In this document: piece after piece, positions 44,318-53,655 of the stretch
Position numbering within the stretch: position 1 is the stretch's first letter
Layout: every line of letters starts with the position of its first letter
Assembly: GCF_002870125.1 (NCBI RefSeq)
Contig: NZ_PNEO01000004.1
Span: 124,001 to 188,000 of the forward strand
DNA: 64,000 bases
Direction of reading: 5' to 3'
From: Burkholderia sp. WAC0059
GTDB taxonomy: Bacteria; Pseudomonadota; Gammaproteobacteria; Burkholderiales; Burkholderiaceae
Translations under genes and position numbers: made by a program
The notes under the pieces: model-generated
Databases searched by the model: none
The model's input: only the letters and a program-made list of their open reading frames with translations
Told to the model about the DNA's origin: nothing

Positions 44318-44818
44318 TCATTCAACAATTCGCTTAAAACTGGCGTAGTGGTCGTTGGAGTAAAAGCAGTTGTCGGTCCGCCTCGGCGGCCCGCCGCAGA
44401 CGATACGCCGCGCTCCCCGGTTATGCGCCCAGGGCGTCGGAACGGTGTATTCGTGGTAATAGCCGCGCCGGTGCGGCGGCAGCAGCCGCTCGTAATTGCC
44501 GAACACGATGCCGTCCTTCTCGTAAGGATAGGGCCCGCCCGCGGCGACCAGGTTCAGGGTATTCACGGCTTCACGCGGCAACCGGGCGAGCGCCACGGTG
44601 CTCTCGACGGACTGCGCCCCGTCGGCCGTGCCGGCCGGGTCGGCCCAATGACTGCGCGCCTCGGCGGCAGGCATCGCCGCGCCGGCAAGCGTCGCCGCCA
44701 CGACTACGACGACCTGCGCGAAACGAACGGCACCCGGGGCCCAGCCCCTTTTGCCCGCCTCTCCCTTTATGCCGCCCGTGCGATTCCGGTTTCGTTCAAG
44801 CAGCCACTTGCACGCCAT
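44318..44818 (-). CDS. secreted guanyl-specific ribonuclease (N1/T1, RNase Sa-like)
   Basis: A 166-residue precursor with a hydrophobic signal segment (about residues 33-48, AQVVVVVAATLAGAA) and a C-terminal microbial RNase domain. The catalytic triad of the family is readable: Glu123 in YYHEYTVPTP, Arg138 in RGARRIVCGG and His157 in YSNDHYASFKRIVE. Cys141 and Cys151 may form a disulfide. These parts resemble Streptomyces RNase Sa. A gene for a barstar inhibitor follows immediately. The natural role (nutrient scavenging or competition) is not visible. Confidence 0.9.
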   Translation of the reverse strand: MACKWLLERNRNRTGGIKGEAGKRGWAPGAVRFAQVVVVVAATLAGAAMPAAEARSHWADPAGTADGAQSVESTVALARLPREAVNTLNLVAAGGPYPYEKDGIVFGNYERLLPPHRRGYYHEYTVPTPWAHNRGARRIVCGGPPRRTDNCFYSNDHYASFKRIVE

Positions 44819-45116
44819 CTGCCGATTTCCTGCCGCGAGAAGATTTTTTCTGCCGCGTTTTTCCGCTGCGCTTTACCGTTGCTGCCTTGCCGATTTGTTT
44901 GCCGCCGGCTTTTCGCCAGATTCCCGACGGGTCATTCGGAGTTGCCGCGGGTTTTCCATCTTCTCCGACAGATTTTCCCGACGAACTTTCCGCTGGGTCC
45001 TGCGCTCCGAGTCCGCGCCGGCCCGACTTCTCCCGCCCGCCGTTGTCCGTCTACCGGCCGTGGCCTACCGGACCGCGCGTTTGACGACCATGAAAGGTGT
45101 AAGGGTATCGCTAATG
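44819..45116. other. intergenic region upstream of the RNase gene
   Basis: About 300 bases with no gene recognised. It should contain the promoter of the RNase-barstar pair. The stretch 44819-44960 is T-rich on the plus strand. TTGACG at 45081-45086 is a possible -35 element for the plus-strand RNA candidate that follows. Confidence 0.3.
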
Positions 45117-45209
45117 GCCCCCGGAAGCAATGTCCGGCCTGGGCGGCCCGTCGGCCGTTGATCCGGCACAGGGCAAGCCAATGTTTTCGCCCCAATTCGG
45201 CTACCGGAT

Positions 45210-45227
45210 TTATCCTGGCCAGGATAA
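45210..45227. repeat. 18-base perfect palindrome
   Basis: TTATCCTGGCCAGGATAA reads the same on both strands. As RNA it could form a seven-pair hairpin with a GGCC loop; as DNA it could be a dimeric protein site. Confidence 0.9.
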
Positions 45228-45326
45228 GCTTGCTCCGCACCAAGCGAGATGGAAAAGTGGCATGGCTACCCGCCGCTTGCAGCAATAGAACGCCGCGCGG
45301 CAAGTCAGCGGGTAGTCTTTTTGGAA

Positions 45327-45361
45327 GGCGTGCCCACGCTCGTGGGCACGCCGCTTTTTTT
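45327..45361 (+). terminator. plus-strand intrinsic terminator
   Basis: The stem GGCGTGCCCACG / CGTGGGCACGCC is followed by GC and seven T on the plus strand. On the minus strand no T run follows, so it does not serve maeB. Confidence 0.8.
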
Positions 45362-45410
45362 GTCCTGCCGATTCCCGGCGACAACCGGCCGGCAGGGAAA
45401 GACCGCGGCT

Positions 45411-47705
45411 TTAGCGCACCGCGCTCACGTCCGCCACGAGCAGCGCGGCCATGTTGACGATCCGGCGCACCGTCGCCGACGCGGTCAGCACGTGCACCGG
45501 CTGCGCGGCGCCAAGCAGTATCGGGCCGATCGCGACGTTGTTGCCCGCGGCCGTCTTCAGCAGGTTGTAGGCGATGTTGGCCGAGTCGATGTTCGGCATC
45601 ACGAGCAGGTTCGCCTCGCCCTCGAGCGTCGATTCCGGCTGGACCTCGTGGCGCAGGCCCGCGTCGAGCGCGACGTCGCCGTGCATCTCGCCGTCCACCT
45701 CCAGCCCGGGCGCGCGCTCCCTGAGAAGCGCCAGCACGTCGCGCATCTTCTGCGCCGTCGGCGCGTTGCTCGAACCGAAATTCGAATGCGAAACGAGCGC
45801 GACCTTCGGCTCGACGCCGAAGCGGCGCACTTCCTCGGCGGCCAGGATCGTGATCTCGGCCAGTTCCTCGGGCGTCGGATCGACGTTCACGTGCGTATCG
45901 ACGAGAAAGATCTGCCGGTTCGGCAGCACGAGCGCGTTCATCGCCGCGTAGACGCTGCAGCCTTCGCGCTTGCCGATCACCTGGTCGATGAAGTGCAGGT
46001 GCCGGTGCGTCGTGCTGATCGTGCCGCAGATCATGCCGTCGGCCTCGCCCTTCTTCACGAGCATCGAGCCGATCAGCGTCGTGCGGCGGCGCATTTCGAG
46101 CTTGGCCATCTGCGTCGTGATGCCCTTGCGCGACATCATCTTCGCGTAGGTCTGCCAGAAGTCGCGATAACGCTCGTCGTGATCGGTGTTGACGACCGTG
46201 TAGTCCTGGCCCGCGACGAGGCGCAGCCCGTAGCGCGCGATGCGCTGCTCGATCACGGCCGGCCGGCCGATCAGGATCGGCTTCGCGATCTTCTCGTCGA
46301 CCACGATCTGGATGGCGCGCAGCACGCGCTCCTCCTCGCCCTCGGCGAAGACGATGCGCTTCTTGTCGGCCGGGACGTTGCGCGCGATCTGGAAGATCGG
46401 CTTCATCGTCGTGCCGCTGTGGTAGACGAACTGCTGCAGGTGCTGCTCGTAGGCGTCCATGTCCTCGATCGGACGGGTCGCGACGCCCGAATCCATCGCG
46501 GCCTTCGCCACGGCCGGCGCGATCTTCACGATGAGGCGCGGGTCGAACGGCTTCGGAATCAGGTACTCGGGACCGAACGAGAGGTCCTGGATGCCGTAGG
46601 CGGCCGCCACGACGTCGCTCTGCTCCTGGCGCGCCAGCTCGGCGAGCGCGTTGACCGCGGCGATTTCCATTTCCCGCGTGACCGTCGTTGCGCCCGTGTC
46701 GAGCGCGCCGCGGAACAGGAACGGGAACACGAGCACGTTGTTCACCTGGTTCGGATAATCGGTGCGGCCCGTCGCGATCACCGCATCCGGGCGCACTTCG
46801 AGCGCGAGTTCCGGCAGGATTTCCGGCGTCGGATTCGCGAGCGCGAGGATCAGCGGCTTCGCGGCCATCAGCTTCACCATGTCCTGCTTCAGCACGCCGC
46901 CGGCCGACAGGCCGAGGAACACGTCGGCGCCTTCGATCGCCTCGGCCAGCGAGCGCGCGCCCGTTTCGCGGGCGAAACGTTCCTTGTCCGGGTCCATCAG
47001 CTCGACGCGGCCCTTGTAGACCACGCCGGCCAGGTCCGTCACCGTGATGTTCTCGAGCGGCAGGCCGAGGTCGACGAGCAGGTCGAGACACGCGAGCGCC
47101 GCCGCGCCCGCGCCCGAGGACACGAGCTTCACTTCCCGGATGTCCTTGCCGACCACTTTCAGGCCGTTCGTGATGGCCGCCGCCACGACGATCGCGGTGC
47201 CGTGCTGGTCGTCGTGGAAGACCGGAATCTTCATGCGCTTGCGGCACTCCCGCTCGACGATGAAGCAGTCCGGCGCCTTGATGTCCTCGAGGTTGATGCC
47301 GCCGAAGGTCGGCTCGAGCGCGGCGATCACCTCGACGAGCTTGTGCGGGTCCGACTCGTTCAGCTCGATGTCGAACACGTCGATGCCGGCGAACTTCTTG
47401 AACAGGACGGCCTTGCCCTCCATCACCGGCTTCGAGGCGAGCGGGCCGATGTTGCCGAGGCCGAGCACCGCCGTGCCGTTCGTCACGACGCCGACGAGGT
47501 TGCTGCGCGCCGTGAAGCGCGCCGCGTTCAGCGGGTTCTCGACGATCTCCTCGCAGGCGAACGCCACGCCAGGCGAATAGGCGAGCGCGAGGTCGCGCTG
47601 GTTGATCATCTGCTTGGTCGGCGCGATCGCGATCTTTCCGGGGCTCGGAAATTCGTGGTAGTCGAGGGCGGCTTCGCGGAGCTTGGTGTTGGCGGGCGTG
47701 GACAT
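45411..47705 (-). CDS. maeB: NADP-dependent malic enzyme with C-terminal phosphotransacetylase-like domain
   Basis: MaeB decarboxylates malate to pyruvate. The 764-residue protein has the malic enzyme part first ([46 protein letters not shown]) and a PTA-like domain after about residue 430 ([18 protein letters not shown]), which in E. coli is regulatory and binds acetyl-CoA. The ATG at 47705 gives [17 protein letters not shown]. It is divergent from thiL. No intrinsic terminator was found after it. Confidence 0.96.
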   Translation of the reverse strand: MSTPANTKLREAALDYHEFPSPGKIAIAPTKQMINQRDLALAYSPGVAFACEEIVENPLNAARFTARSNLVGVVTNGTAVLGLGNIGPLASKPVMEGKAVLFKKFAGIDVFDIELNESDPHKLVEVIAALEPTFGGINLEDIKAPDCFIVERECRKRMKIPVFHDDQHGTAIVVAAAITNGLKVVGKDIREVKLVSSGAGAAALACLDLLVDLGLPLENITVTDLAGVVYKGRVELMDPDKERFARETGARSLAEAIEGADVFLGLSAGGVLKQDMVKLMAAKPLILALANPTPEILPELALEVRPDAVIATGRTDYPNQVNNVLVFPFLFRGALDTGATTVTREMEIAAVNALAELARQEQSDVVAAAYGIQDLSFGPEYLIPKPFDPRLIVKIAPAVAKAAMDSGVATRPIEDMDAYEQHLQQFVYHSGTTMKPIFQIARNVPADKKRIVFAEGEEERVLRAIQIVVDEKIAKPILIGRPAVIEQRIARYGLRLVAGQDYTVVNTDHDERYRDFWQTYAKMMSRKGITTQMAKLEMRRRTTLIGSMLVKKGEADGMICGTISTTHRHLHFIDQVIGKREGCSVYAAMNALVLPNRQIFLVDTHVNVDPTPEELAEITILAAEEVRRFGVEPKVALVSHSNFGSSNAPTAQKMRDVLALLRERAPGLEVDGEMHGDVALDAGLRHEVQPESTLEGEANLLVMPNIDSANIAYNLLKTAAGNNVAIGPILLGAAQPVHVLTASATVRRIVNMAALLVADVSAVR

Positions 47706-47865
47706 GGGAGGCTGTGATCGAGTGCGGATTAGAATGACTTGTGCGACGCATTGTAGCTCCATACCCTGCCCGATTCCTTACAGTTCGGGCATGGATACTG
47801 CGTCAGTTGCGCGCCGGTTGCCGGTCCGGAGCCGGCGGATGCTCCGTTTGCCACAGGCCAGCTTC

Positions 47866-48855
47866 ATGCTCTCCGAGTTTTCCCTGATCGACCGTTTCTT
47901 CGCCCGGCGCGCCCGCTCGCGCACGCGCCGCGCCGAGCTCGGCATCGGCGACGATTGCGCGCTGATCGCGCCGTTTGCCGGCGAGATGCTGGCCGTTTCG
48001 ACCGACATGCTCGTCGAAGGGCGTCACTTCTTTCCCGACATCGAGCCGCGCGCGCTCGGCCACAAGGCGCTCGCCGTCAACCTCTCGGATCTGGCTGCGA
48101 TGGGGGCGGCGCCGCTCGGCTTCACGCTCGCCTTCGCGCTGCCCGCGCCGCGCGAGGCCTGGCTCGAAGCTTTCAGCGACGGGCTCTTCGAGCTTGCGGA
48201 TCGCTTCGACTGCGAGCTGATCGGCGGCGACACGACGGCCGGGCCGCTCAACCTCTGTCTCACCGTGTTCGGCTCGGTGCCGCCGCAGGCCGCGCTGCGC
48301 CGCGACGCGGCCCGGCCCGGCGACGACGTCTGGATATCGGGCACGCCCGGCGACGCGCGCGCGGGCCTCGGCGTGCTGCGCGGCGAGTGGTCGGCCCCGC
48401 CCGGGGACATGGCCGCGTTTCGCCGCGCGCTCGAATATCCGGAGCCGCGCATCGCGCTCGGGCTCGCGCTGCGCGGGCTCGCGCACGCGGCGCTCGACAT
48501 CTCGGACGGACTCGCGGGCGACCTGCTGCACATTCTCGAACGCTCGCGCGTGAACGCCCGCATCGACGTCGACGCGCTGCCGCGCTCGCCTGCGCTCGCC
48601 CGCCTGCCCGCCGCGGTACAGCGGCAGTGCACGCTCGCGGGCGGCGACGACTACGAACTCTGCTTCACGGCCGCGCCCGCGCAGCGCGGCGCGATCGAGG
48701 CGGCCGCGCAACAGGCCGGCGCGCGCGCGACGCGCATCGGTACAATAGCTGCGCTCGGCCCCGCCGACACGGCGCCCGCCATCGCGTGGCACGACGCGAC
48801 GGGCGCACCGCTCACCCTGACGTTGCAAGGCTTCGATCATTTCCATGCAGACTGA
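47866..48855 (+). CDS. thiL: thiamine-monophosphate kinase
   Basis: ThiL phosphorylates thiamine monophosphate to the active diphosphate. The 329-residue product has the AIR-synthase-like fold: LSEFSLIDRFFARR, GIGDDCALI, STDMLVEGRHF, LAVNLSDLAAMGA, GGDTTAGPL and ALDISDGLAGDL. The ATG at 47866 matches family N-termini. Its end overlaps the pgpA start by eleven bases. Confidence 0.95.
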   Translation: MLSEFSLIDRFFARRARSRTRRAELGIGDDCALIAPFAGEMLAVSTDMLVEGRHFFPDIEPRALGHKALAVNLSDLAAMGAAPLGFTLAFALPAPREAWLEAFSDGLFELADRFDCELIGGDTTAGPLNLCLTVFGSVPPQAALRRDAARPGDDVWISGTPGDARAGLGVLRGEWSAPPGDMAAFRRALEYPEPRIALGLALRGLAHAALDISDGLAGDLLHILERSRVNARIDVDALPRSPALARLPAAVQRQCTLAGGDDYELCFTAAPAQRGAIEAAAQQAGARATRIGTIAALGPADTAPAIAWHDATGAPLTLTLQGFDHFHAD

Positions 48856-49408
48856 ACCCACGCCGCCCCCGGCCGAGGAGCCGGCCCGGGCGCTCGTCCC
48901 CCGGCCGCCGGACGCGCAAGCCGCGCCGCGCCGCGCGAGCGTGTCGTTCATGCTGTCGCATCCGCTGCACATCGTGTCGCTCGGCTTCGGCAGCGGCCTG
49001 TCGCGCATCGCGCCGGGCACGGCCGGCACGCTGTTCGCCTGGGCGTCGTTCGACCTGCTGAACCGCTACCTGAACGTGGCCGAATGGGGTCTCGTCGTCA
49101 TCGTCGGCTACCTGGCGGGCATCGGCATCACCGGCTTCACGGCAAAGGCGATGCACACCGACGACCCGTCGGCCGTGGTCTGGGACGAGATCGTCGCGTT
49201 CTGGCTCGTCATGCTGATGGTGATGCCGATCGACCGCGCCGGCCAGGTGTGGGCGTTCGTCGTGTTCCGCTTCTTCGACATGGTGAAGCCGCCGCCGATC
49301 CGCTACTTCGACCGCCAGTTCAAGGGCGGCTTCGGCATCATGTTCGACGACCTCGTCGCCGCCTTCTTCACGCTGCTCGTCATCGCGCTCTGGCGCATCT
49401 CGACCTGA
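48845..49408 (+). CDS. pgpA: phosphatidylglycerophosphatase A
   Basis: PgpA dephosphorylates phosphatidylglycerophosphate in phospholipid synthesis at the inner membrane. The 187 residues include a Pro-rich start, then LGFGSGLSRIAPGTAGTLFAW, the conserved DDPSAVVWDEIVAFW, and FRFFDMVKPPPIRYFD; several hydrophobic helices are present. It overlaps thiL, as in many proteobacteria. TACAAT at 48751-48756 inside thiL could be an internal promoter. Confidence 0.95.
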   Translation: MQTEPTPPPAEEPARALVPRPPDAQAAPRRASVSFMLSHPLHIVSLGFGSGLSRIAPGTAGTLFAWASFDLLNRYLNVAEWGLVVIVGYLAGIGITGFTAKAMHTDDPSAVVWDEIVAFWLVMLMVMPIDRAGQVWAFVVFRFFDMVKPPPIRYFDRQFKGGFGIMFDDLVAAFFTLLVIALWRIST

Positions 49409-49467
49409 TCCCGACCTGAACGCGCGGCCTCCAGGCTCGCCCGACTCTCCACCGGACTTCCCCCATC

Positions 49468-49968
49468 ATGGCCACCGATTCCGTCGTCCACCAGCTCGCG
49501 GTCCGCGCCGGCAACCAACTGCGCGAGGGCCGGCTGATGCTCGCCACCGCCGAGTCGTGCACGGGCGGCATGGTCGCCGCGGCGATCACCGACATCTCCG
49601 GCAGCAGCGGCTGGTTCGAGCGCGGCTTCGTCACGTATTCCAATCAGGCGAAGAGCGAAATGATCGGCGTGCCGCCCGATCTGATCGAGCGGCACGGCGC
49701 CGTCAGCGAGAGCGTCGCGCGCGCGATGGCCGAGGGCGCGCTGCGCAACAGCCGCGCGCAGGTCTCGCTCGCGATCACGGGCATCGCGGGGCCCGGCGGC
49801 GGCACGCCCGACAAGCCGGTCGGCACCGTCTCGTTCGCCTGGAGCAACCGCCTGCACACGAGCGCCGAGACGCGCGTGTTCAAGGGCGACCGCGAGCAGG
49901 TGCGCGTGCAGGCGGCCGTGCACGCGCTACGCGGCCTGCTCGCGCTGCTCGACGAAAAGGAACGCTGA
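49468..49968 (+). CDS. pncC: CinA-type nicotinamide-nucleotide amidohydrolase (PncC)
   Basis: A 166-residue stand-alone CinA C-terminal domain that deamidates NMN to nicotinate mononucleotide. Motifs are LATAESCTGGMVAAAITD, GFVTYSNQAKSEMIGV and the catalytic-loop ITGIAGPGGGTPDKPVGTV. The N-terminal molybdopterin-like domain of full CinA is absent. It lies 59 bases after pgpA. Confidence 0.93.
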   Translation: MATDSVVHQLAVRAGNQLREGRLMLATAESCTGGMVAAAITDISGSSGWFERGFVTYSNQAKSEMIGVPPDLIERHGAVSESVARAMAEGALRNSRAQVSLAITGIAGPGGGTPDKPVGTVSFAWSNRLHTSAETRVFKGDREQVRVQAAVHALRGLLALLDEKER

Positions 49969-50004
49969 AGAACGCGGGGAAACGGATCGGGACAGGAAGG
50001 CCAC

Positions 50005-50544
50005 ATGAACACCGCACGCGCGAGCGCCGACGAACTGATACGCCGCTTCGGGCTCGAACCGCATCCCGAAGGCGGCTTCTATCGCGAGACGTACCGCGCC
50101 GGCTTACGCGTGCTGCGCGAGCGCGCGGGCGCCGAGGACGGCACGCGCGCTGCCTCGACGGCGATCTACTTCCTGCTCTGCGACGGCGCGCACTCGAACT
50201 GGCACCGCATACGCTCCGACGAAGTCTGGCACTTCTATGCGGGCGCGCCGCTCGAGGTTCATGCGATCGACGCAGCCGGCGCGCTGACGACCCACCGCCT
50301 CGGCAACGCGCTCGAACACGCCGACGCGACGTTCCAGGCCGTGGTGCCGGCCGGCTGCTGGTTCGCCGCGCGCTGCTGCGATCCGGCCACGTTCGCCCTC
50401 GTCGGCTGCACGGTCGCGCCGGGGTTCGAATTCAGCGAGTTCGAACTGGCCGGCGTCGAGACGCTCGTCGCCGCGTGGCCCGAACACAGAGGCGTCATCG
50501 AGCGGCTCGGCCGGCCGGAGACCGGGCCCGGTTCAGGTCGGTGA
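50005..50544 (+). CDS. cupin domain-containing protein (DUF985, Cupin_5)
   Basis: A 179-residue cupin: LEPHPEGGFYRETYRA, STAIYFLLCDGAHSNWHRI and DEVWHFYAGAPLEVH carry the conserved metal-site-like His/Glu positions, and the C-terminal part has VGCTVAPGFEFSEFEL. The biochemical function of the family is uncertain. It is convergent with pyrF; no clear terminator separates them. Confidence 0.88.
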   Translation: MNTARASADELIRRFGLEPHPEGGFYRETYRAGLRVLRERAGAEDGTRAASTAIYFLLCDGAHSNWHRIRSDEVWHFYAGAPLEVHAIDAAGALTTHRLGNALEHADATFQAVVPAGCWFAARCCDPATFALVGCTVAPGFEFSEFELAGVETLVAAWPEHRGVIERLGRPETGPGSGR

Positions 50545-50607
50545 CGGGCCTGCGGCGCCGGCCGGTTCAAGAACCGACAGCCGAGGGCCGATCAACCCGA
50601 TCGACCT

Positions 50608-51423
50608 CTAGCGAAACGCGTTGATGCGATCGCGCGTTTCTTTCGCCGCGAGCGCCGCCGCTTCGGCGTAATCCTCGCCCTTGCCCGCGTAGAGGATCGC
50701 GCGCGACGAATTGATCAGCATGCCCGCGCCCGACGCGCTGCGGCCCGCGCGCACCGTCGCCTCGACGTCGCCGCCCTGCGCGCCGATCCCCGGAATCAGC
50801 AGCGGCATGTCGCCGACGATCCCGCGCACGATCTCGATCTCCTTCGGGAACGTCGCGCCGACGACGAGCCCGAGCTGTCCGCCCGCGTTCCACTTCTGCG
50901 CCGCCAGTTGCGCGACGACCTGGTAGAGCGGCCGCCCGTCCACGTCGAGAAACTGCAGGTCCGAGCCGCCCGGGTTCGACGTGCGGCACAGCACGATCAC
51001 GCCCTTGCCCGCGTGCGCGAGGTACGGCTCGATCGAGTCGAAGCCCATGTAGGGATTGACCGTCACGGCGTCGGCGCGATAGCGCTCGAACGCCTCGCGC
51101 GCATATTGTTCGGCCGTGCTGCCGATGTCGCCGCGCTTCGCGTCGAGGATCACGGGCAGGCCCGGATGACGCGCGTGAACGTGCGCGATCAGTTGCTCGA
51201 GCTGGTCTTCCGCCCGGTGCGCGGCGAAGTAGGCGATTTGCGGCTTGAACGCGCACGCGTAGGGCGCCGTCGCGTCGACGATGGCGCGGCAGAACTCGAA
51301 GATCGCGTCGGCGCGGCCGGCCAGGCCGGCCGGGAATTTCGCGGGCTCGGGGTCGAGGCCGACGCACAGCAGCGAATCCGTGTGCTGCCATGCGGCGTCG
51401 AGGGTCTGGGTGAAAGAGGTCAT
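50608..51423 (-). CDS. pyrF: orotidine 5'-phosphate decarboxylase
   Basis: PyrF makes UMP. At 271 residues it is the longer type common in actinobacteria and some proteobacteria. The catalytic Asp/Lys set lies in [18 protein letters not shown]; other landmarks are [28 protein letters not shown] and the phosphate loop [11 protein letters not shown]. Confidence 0.95.
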   Translation of the reverse strand: MTSFTQTLDAAWQHTDSLLCVGLDPEPAKFPAGLAGRADAIFEFCRAIVDATAPYACAFKPQIAYFAAHRAEDQLEQLIAHVHARHPGLPVILDAKRGDIGSTAEQYAREAFERYRADAVTVNPYMGFDSIEPYLAHAGKGVIVLCRTSNPGGSDLQFLDVDGRPLYQVVAQLAAQKWNAGGQLGLVVGATFPKEIEIVRGIVGDMPLLIPGIGAQGGDVEATVRAGRSASGAGMLINSSRAILYAGKGEDYAEAAALAAKETRDRINAFR

Positions 51424-51496
51424 GATGAAAGTCGCGGCGCGCCTGTGACGGGAACGGCGCGTATTTTAACCGGGCGCGCCCGGCGGGGCGCGCGGC

Positions 51497-53194
51497 TCAG
51501 TTGAGCTGATACGAGAACGCGGCGTTCACGCGCGGGCTGCGCGAGGGGCTTTCCACCGGCGCGTCGCCGAGCGGCTTCGCGACCGAGAGGTCGAGGCTGT
51601 AGTACTTCGAATCAGAAATCCGAAAGCCGAGCGCGACCGAGACCAGCTTCGACGGCGGAGGCGTGCCCGTGTGGAGATAGACGCGCGCCATGTCGAACGA
51701 GACGTAGGGCGTAAACGTGTGCAGATACGTGAAGCTCGTCGAGAACGCGCGGTTGACCTCGAGCCCCAGGCCCCAGCCCGAATCGCCCGACGCCTCGCCG
51801 GGCTCGTAGCCGGGCGCGAAGCGCTGCCCGCCGAAGGCGATCTGCTCGGAGGTCGGCAGCGAATCCGGGCTGTACTGGCCCGTAGCCGCGACTGCCGTGC
51901 CGATGCCGAGCGGCCACTGGTTGGTCTGCGAAAAGCTCGCGCCCGTGCGCACGAAATCGAGCGAAGCCGGATTCGTCTCGCTCACGCCCGGAATGTTCGA
52001 GTCGCCGGCCTTCGAGGCGCCGAGGATGTCGAAGGCCTTGGCCACGTTGACCGACACCTTGCGCACCTGGGTGCCGTCCACGTCCGTGTAGTCGGCCTGC
52101 ATCTGCAGCACGCGGACCTGCGAGCGCAGGCCGATCTGCGCGCCGGTGATCTGGTTCTGGTACGAATCCTCGTCGTGCGAGGCATAGGCCGACACGGTGC
52201 CGATCAGGCTGTGATGGTTGTCGAGCAGCCGCAGCGGCATGGAGAGCGAGCCGCCGAGCTTGTCGTTGACGACGGTGCGCTGGACGTACGACGGCAGGCC
52301 CGGATTGTCGGTCGGATTGGAGCGGAAATGCGACGCGTCAAAGCTCGCGCTCAGGCCTTCGCTGCCGATCGGCACGGCGGCGTGCACGGCCACGTAAGTC
52401 TCGTGGTCCGGGCCCGGCGGCGCGAGGGCCGACACGCTCAACTGCTCGCCGAGCGCGGTCAGGCCATTCTCGGTCGCCGTCAGCAGGCCCTGTACGCCGG
52501 GCTGGTTCGTGTTCAGGCCCAGGCTCAGGTTGACGGGCTTGCGCTCCACCTTGAGCTCGAGCGTCGTCGCACCGTCGGTGTTCTTCGGCGGCGGCACGTT
52601 GGCCGTCGCCTTGATGCCGGGCAGCAGGCCCAGCACGTTGACGTAGCGCTCGAAAGTAGCCTGCCGCAGCGGCCGGTCGCTGAGGATATGGCCGGCGATG
52701 GCGTGGATGCGCGCCTCGTCGCCGCCCGGATTGCCGGTGATCTTGAGGTCCGACACGTAGCCCTCGACGACGACCACGCGCACGAGGCCCCGGTCGAACG
52801 TCTGCGCCGGCACGAACGCGAACGACAGCGCGTAGCCGTGCGCCTGGTAGAGCTTCGTGACGTCGTCGGCCGCGCCGATGAGCTGGCCGATCGTGATGTC
52901 CTTGCCGACGAACGGCGTGAAGTGCCGCGAGACCTCGTCGAACGGAATCGACTTCACGCCTTCGACCTGAATGTGCGAGGGCGTCAGATGGCGGGCCAAC
53001 AGACTCTGCAATTGCGCCGGCTGCGACTGGACCTGGACGGTCACGTTCGGCCCCTTCGAGGGCGCGTTGATTTGCGGAAGCGAATCGAGCAGATTGCCGC
53101 CCGGCAGGGCCGCATGCGTCTGCGCCTGCGCGGTGCCCGCAGCGACCATCGTCGATAGCGTCAGCAGGACGGTCTTGCCGTATCCCCGTTTCAT
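51497..53194 (-). CDS. ShlB/FhaC/HecB-type (TpsB) outer-membrane transporter
   Basis: TpsB proteins are 16-strand beta barrels with periplasmic POTRA domains that secrete a partner protein. This 565-residue copy has a signal peptide (MKRGYGKTVLL to GTAQA), a POTRA-like region (IQVEGVKSIPFDEVSRHF, YQAHGYALSFAFVPAQ, VRVVVVEGYVSDLKI), and a barrel ending in FSYQLN. A frame with a TTG start at 53341 would add 49 residues; an ATG at 53236 is another option. No TpsA with a haemagglutination domain is adjacent. Upstream on the same strand lie a small ORF and a glycine-rich lipoprotein. Confidence 0.88.
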   Translation of the reverse strand: MKRGYGKTVLLTLSTMVAAGTAQAQTHAALPGGNLLDSLPQINAPSKGPNVTVQVQSQPAQLQSLLARHLTPSHIQVEGVKSIPFDEVSRHFTPFVGKDITIGQLIGAADDVTKLYQAHGYALSFAFVPAQTFDRGLVRVVVVEGYVSDLKITGNPGGDEARIHAIAGHILSDRPLRQATFERYVNVLGLLPGIKATANVPPPKNTDGATTLELKVERKPVNLSLGLNTNQPGVQGLLTATENGLTALGEQLSVSALAPPGPDHETYVAVHAAVPIGSEGLSASFDASHFRSNPTDNPGLPSYVQRTVVNDKLGGSLSMPLRLLDNHHSLIGTVSAYASHDEDSYQNQITGAQIGLRSQVRVLQMQADYTDVDGTQVRKVSVNVAKAFDILGASKAGDSNIPGVSETNPASLDFVRTGASFSQTNQWPLGIGTAVAATGQYSPDSLPTSEQIAFGGQRFAPGYEPGEASGDSGWGLGLEVNRAFSTSFTYLHTFTPYVSFDMARVYLHTGTPPPSKLVSVALGFRISDSKYYSLDLSVAKPLGDAPVESPSRSPRVNAAFSYQLN

Positions 53195-53337
53195 CGGCCA
53201 TGCCCTTGCACGTCTTTTACGTCGTTCTTTTCGCATCGGCGCGCCGGCCACCCCGGCCTGACGCGTCGCCTGTCGCTGCAGTCCGGCGATGCGAAGCGCA
53301 TGGCGAAACCGTTCTCCCTTGCGCCGCGCGGCCTGGC

Positions 53338-53556
53338 TCAACCCGGAATGCGCGTGCCCACGAACATCGCGCCCGGATAACGCGAGGGCCAGCCCGAGTC
53401 GGATTCGTCGGCCGCCGTGCCCGGGCTCGGCACCTGCCGGCCCGCCCCGGCGAGCCTGGCGTCGGCACCCGACAATGTACAGGACGACGAAATTTCACCG
53501 CCCGAAACCTGCCGCCGCGCGCGGGCGTGCCCCCAAAAAAAGAGGCTGATGGACAT
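53338..53556 (-). CDS. hypothetical small protein of 72 residues
   Basis: The ATG at 53556 is preceded by GGGGGAGGT five bases upstream, one of the best ribosome-binding sites in the window. The frame lies between the lipoprotein and TpsB genes on their strand, and its stop overlaps an alternative TTG start of the TpsB frame. The peptide begins MSISLFFWGHARARR and is otherwise hydrophilic without a recognised domain. Codons 5-9 contain T7 followed by G5, a potential slippage tract. It might be a real gene, a leader peptide, or chance. Confidence 0.4.
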   Translation of the reverse strand: MSISLFFWGHARARRQVSGGEISSSCTLSGADARLAGAGRQVPSPGTAADESDSGWPSRYPGAMFVGTRIPG

Positions 53557-53604
53557 TTCTACCTCCCCCGTATGCGCGATGCATGAACCCTCATCCGGAC
53601 GACT

Positions 53605-53627
53605 CGGGCCCGCTTCGCGCGGGCCCG
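53605..53627 (-). other. GC-rich hairpin after the lipoprotein gene
   Basis: CGGGCCCGC and GCGGGCCCG flank a five-base loop about 30 bases after the lipoprotein stop. There is no T run, so it may protect the mRNA end or weaken read-through into the small ORF and tpsB. Confidence 0.5.
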
Positions 53628-53655
53628 CCGTCTCCTGCGCTCTGTTCGCGCAGGC

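Larger units (their letters stand above)
45117..45361 (+). ncRNA. candidate structured non-coding RNA
   Basis: This plus-strand stretch lies between two minus-strand genes (maeB ends at 45411; the RNase gene starts at 44818), has no ORF, yet ends in a strong plus-strand intrinsic terminator. Inside are a hairpin from TTATCCTGGCCAGGATAA and a long stem CTACCCGC..CTTGC / GCAAG..GCGGGTAG around 45266-45315. A terminator facing this way has no protein gene to serve. The 5' end is a guess, about 30 bases after TTGACG; the -10 is poor. It does not fit 6S, SRP or tmRNA as far as I can judge. Confidence 0.4.

Noticed and set aside
45117..45361. 6S RNA, SRP RNA, tmRNA or a known riboswitch
   Set aside because: The segment lacks the long end-pairing with central bubble of 6S, the SRP GGAAGNAGC-type tetraloop signature, a tRNA-like end, and any riboswitch core motif I can recall. 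It also does not precede a plus-strand gene closely.
45365..45411. The hairpin near 45327-45361 as terminator of maeB
   Set aside because: On the minus strand no T run follows the stem, so it would not work as an intrinsic terminator for maeB.
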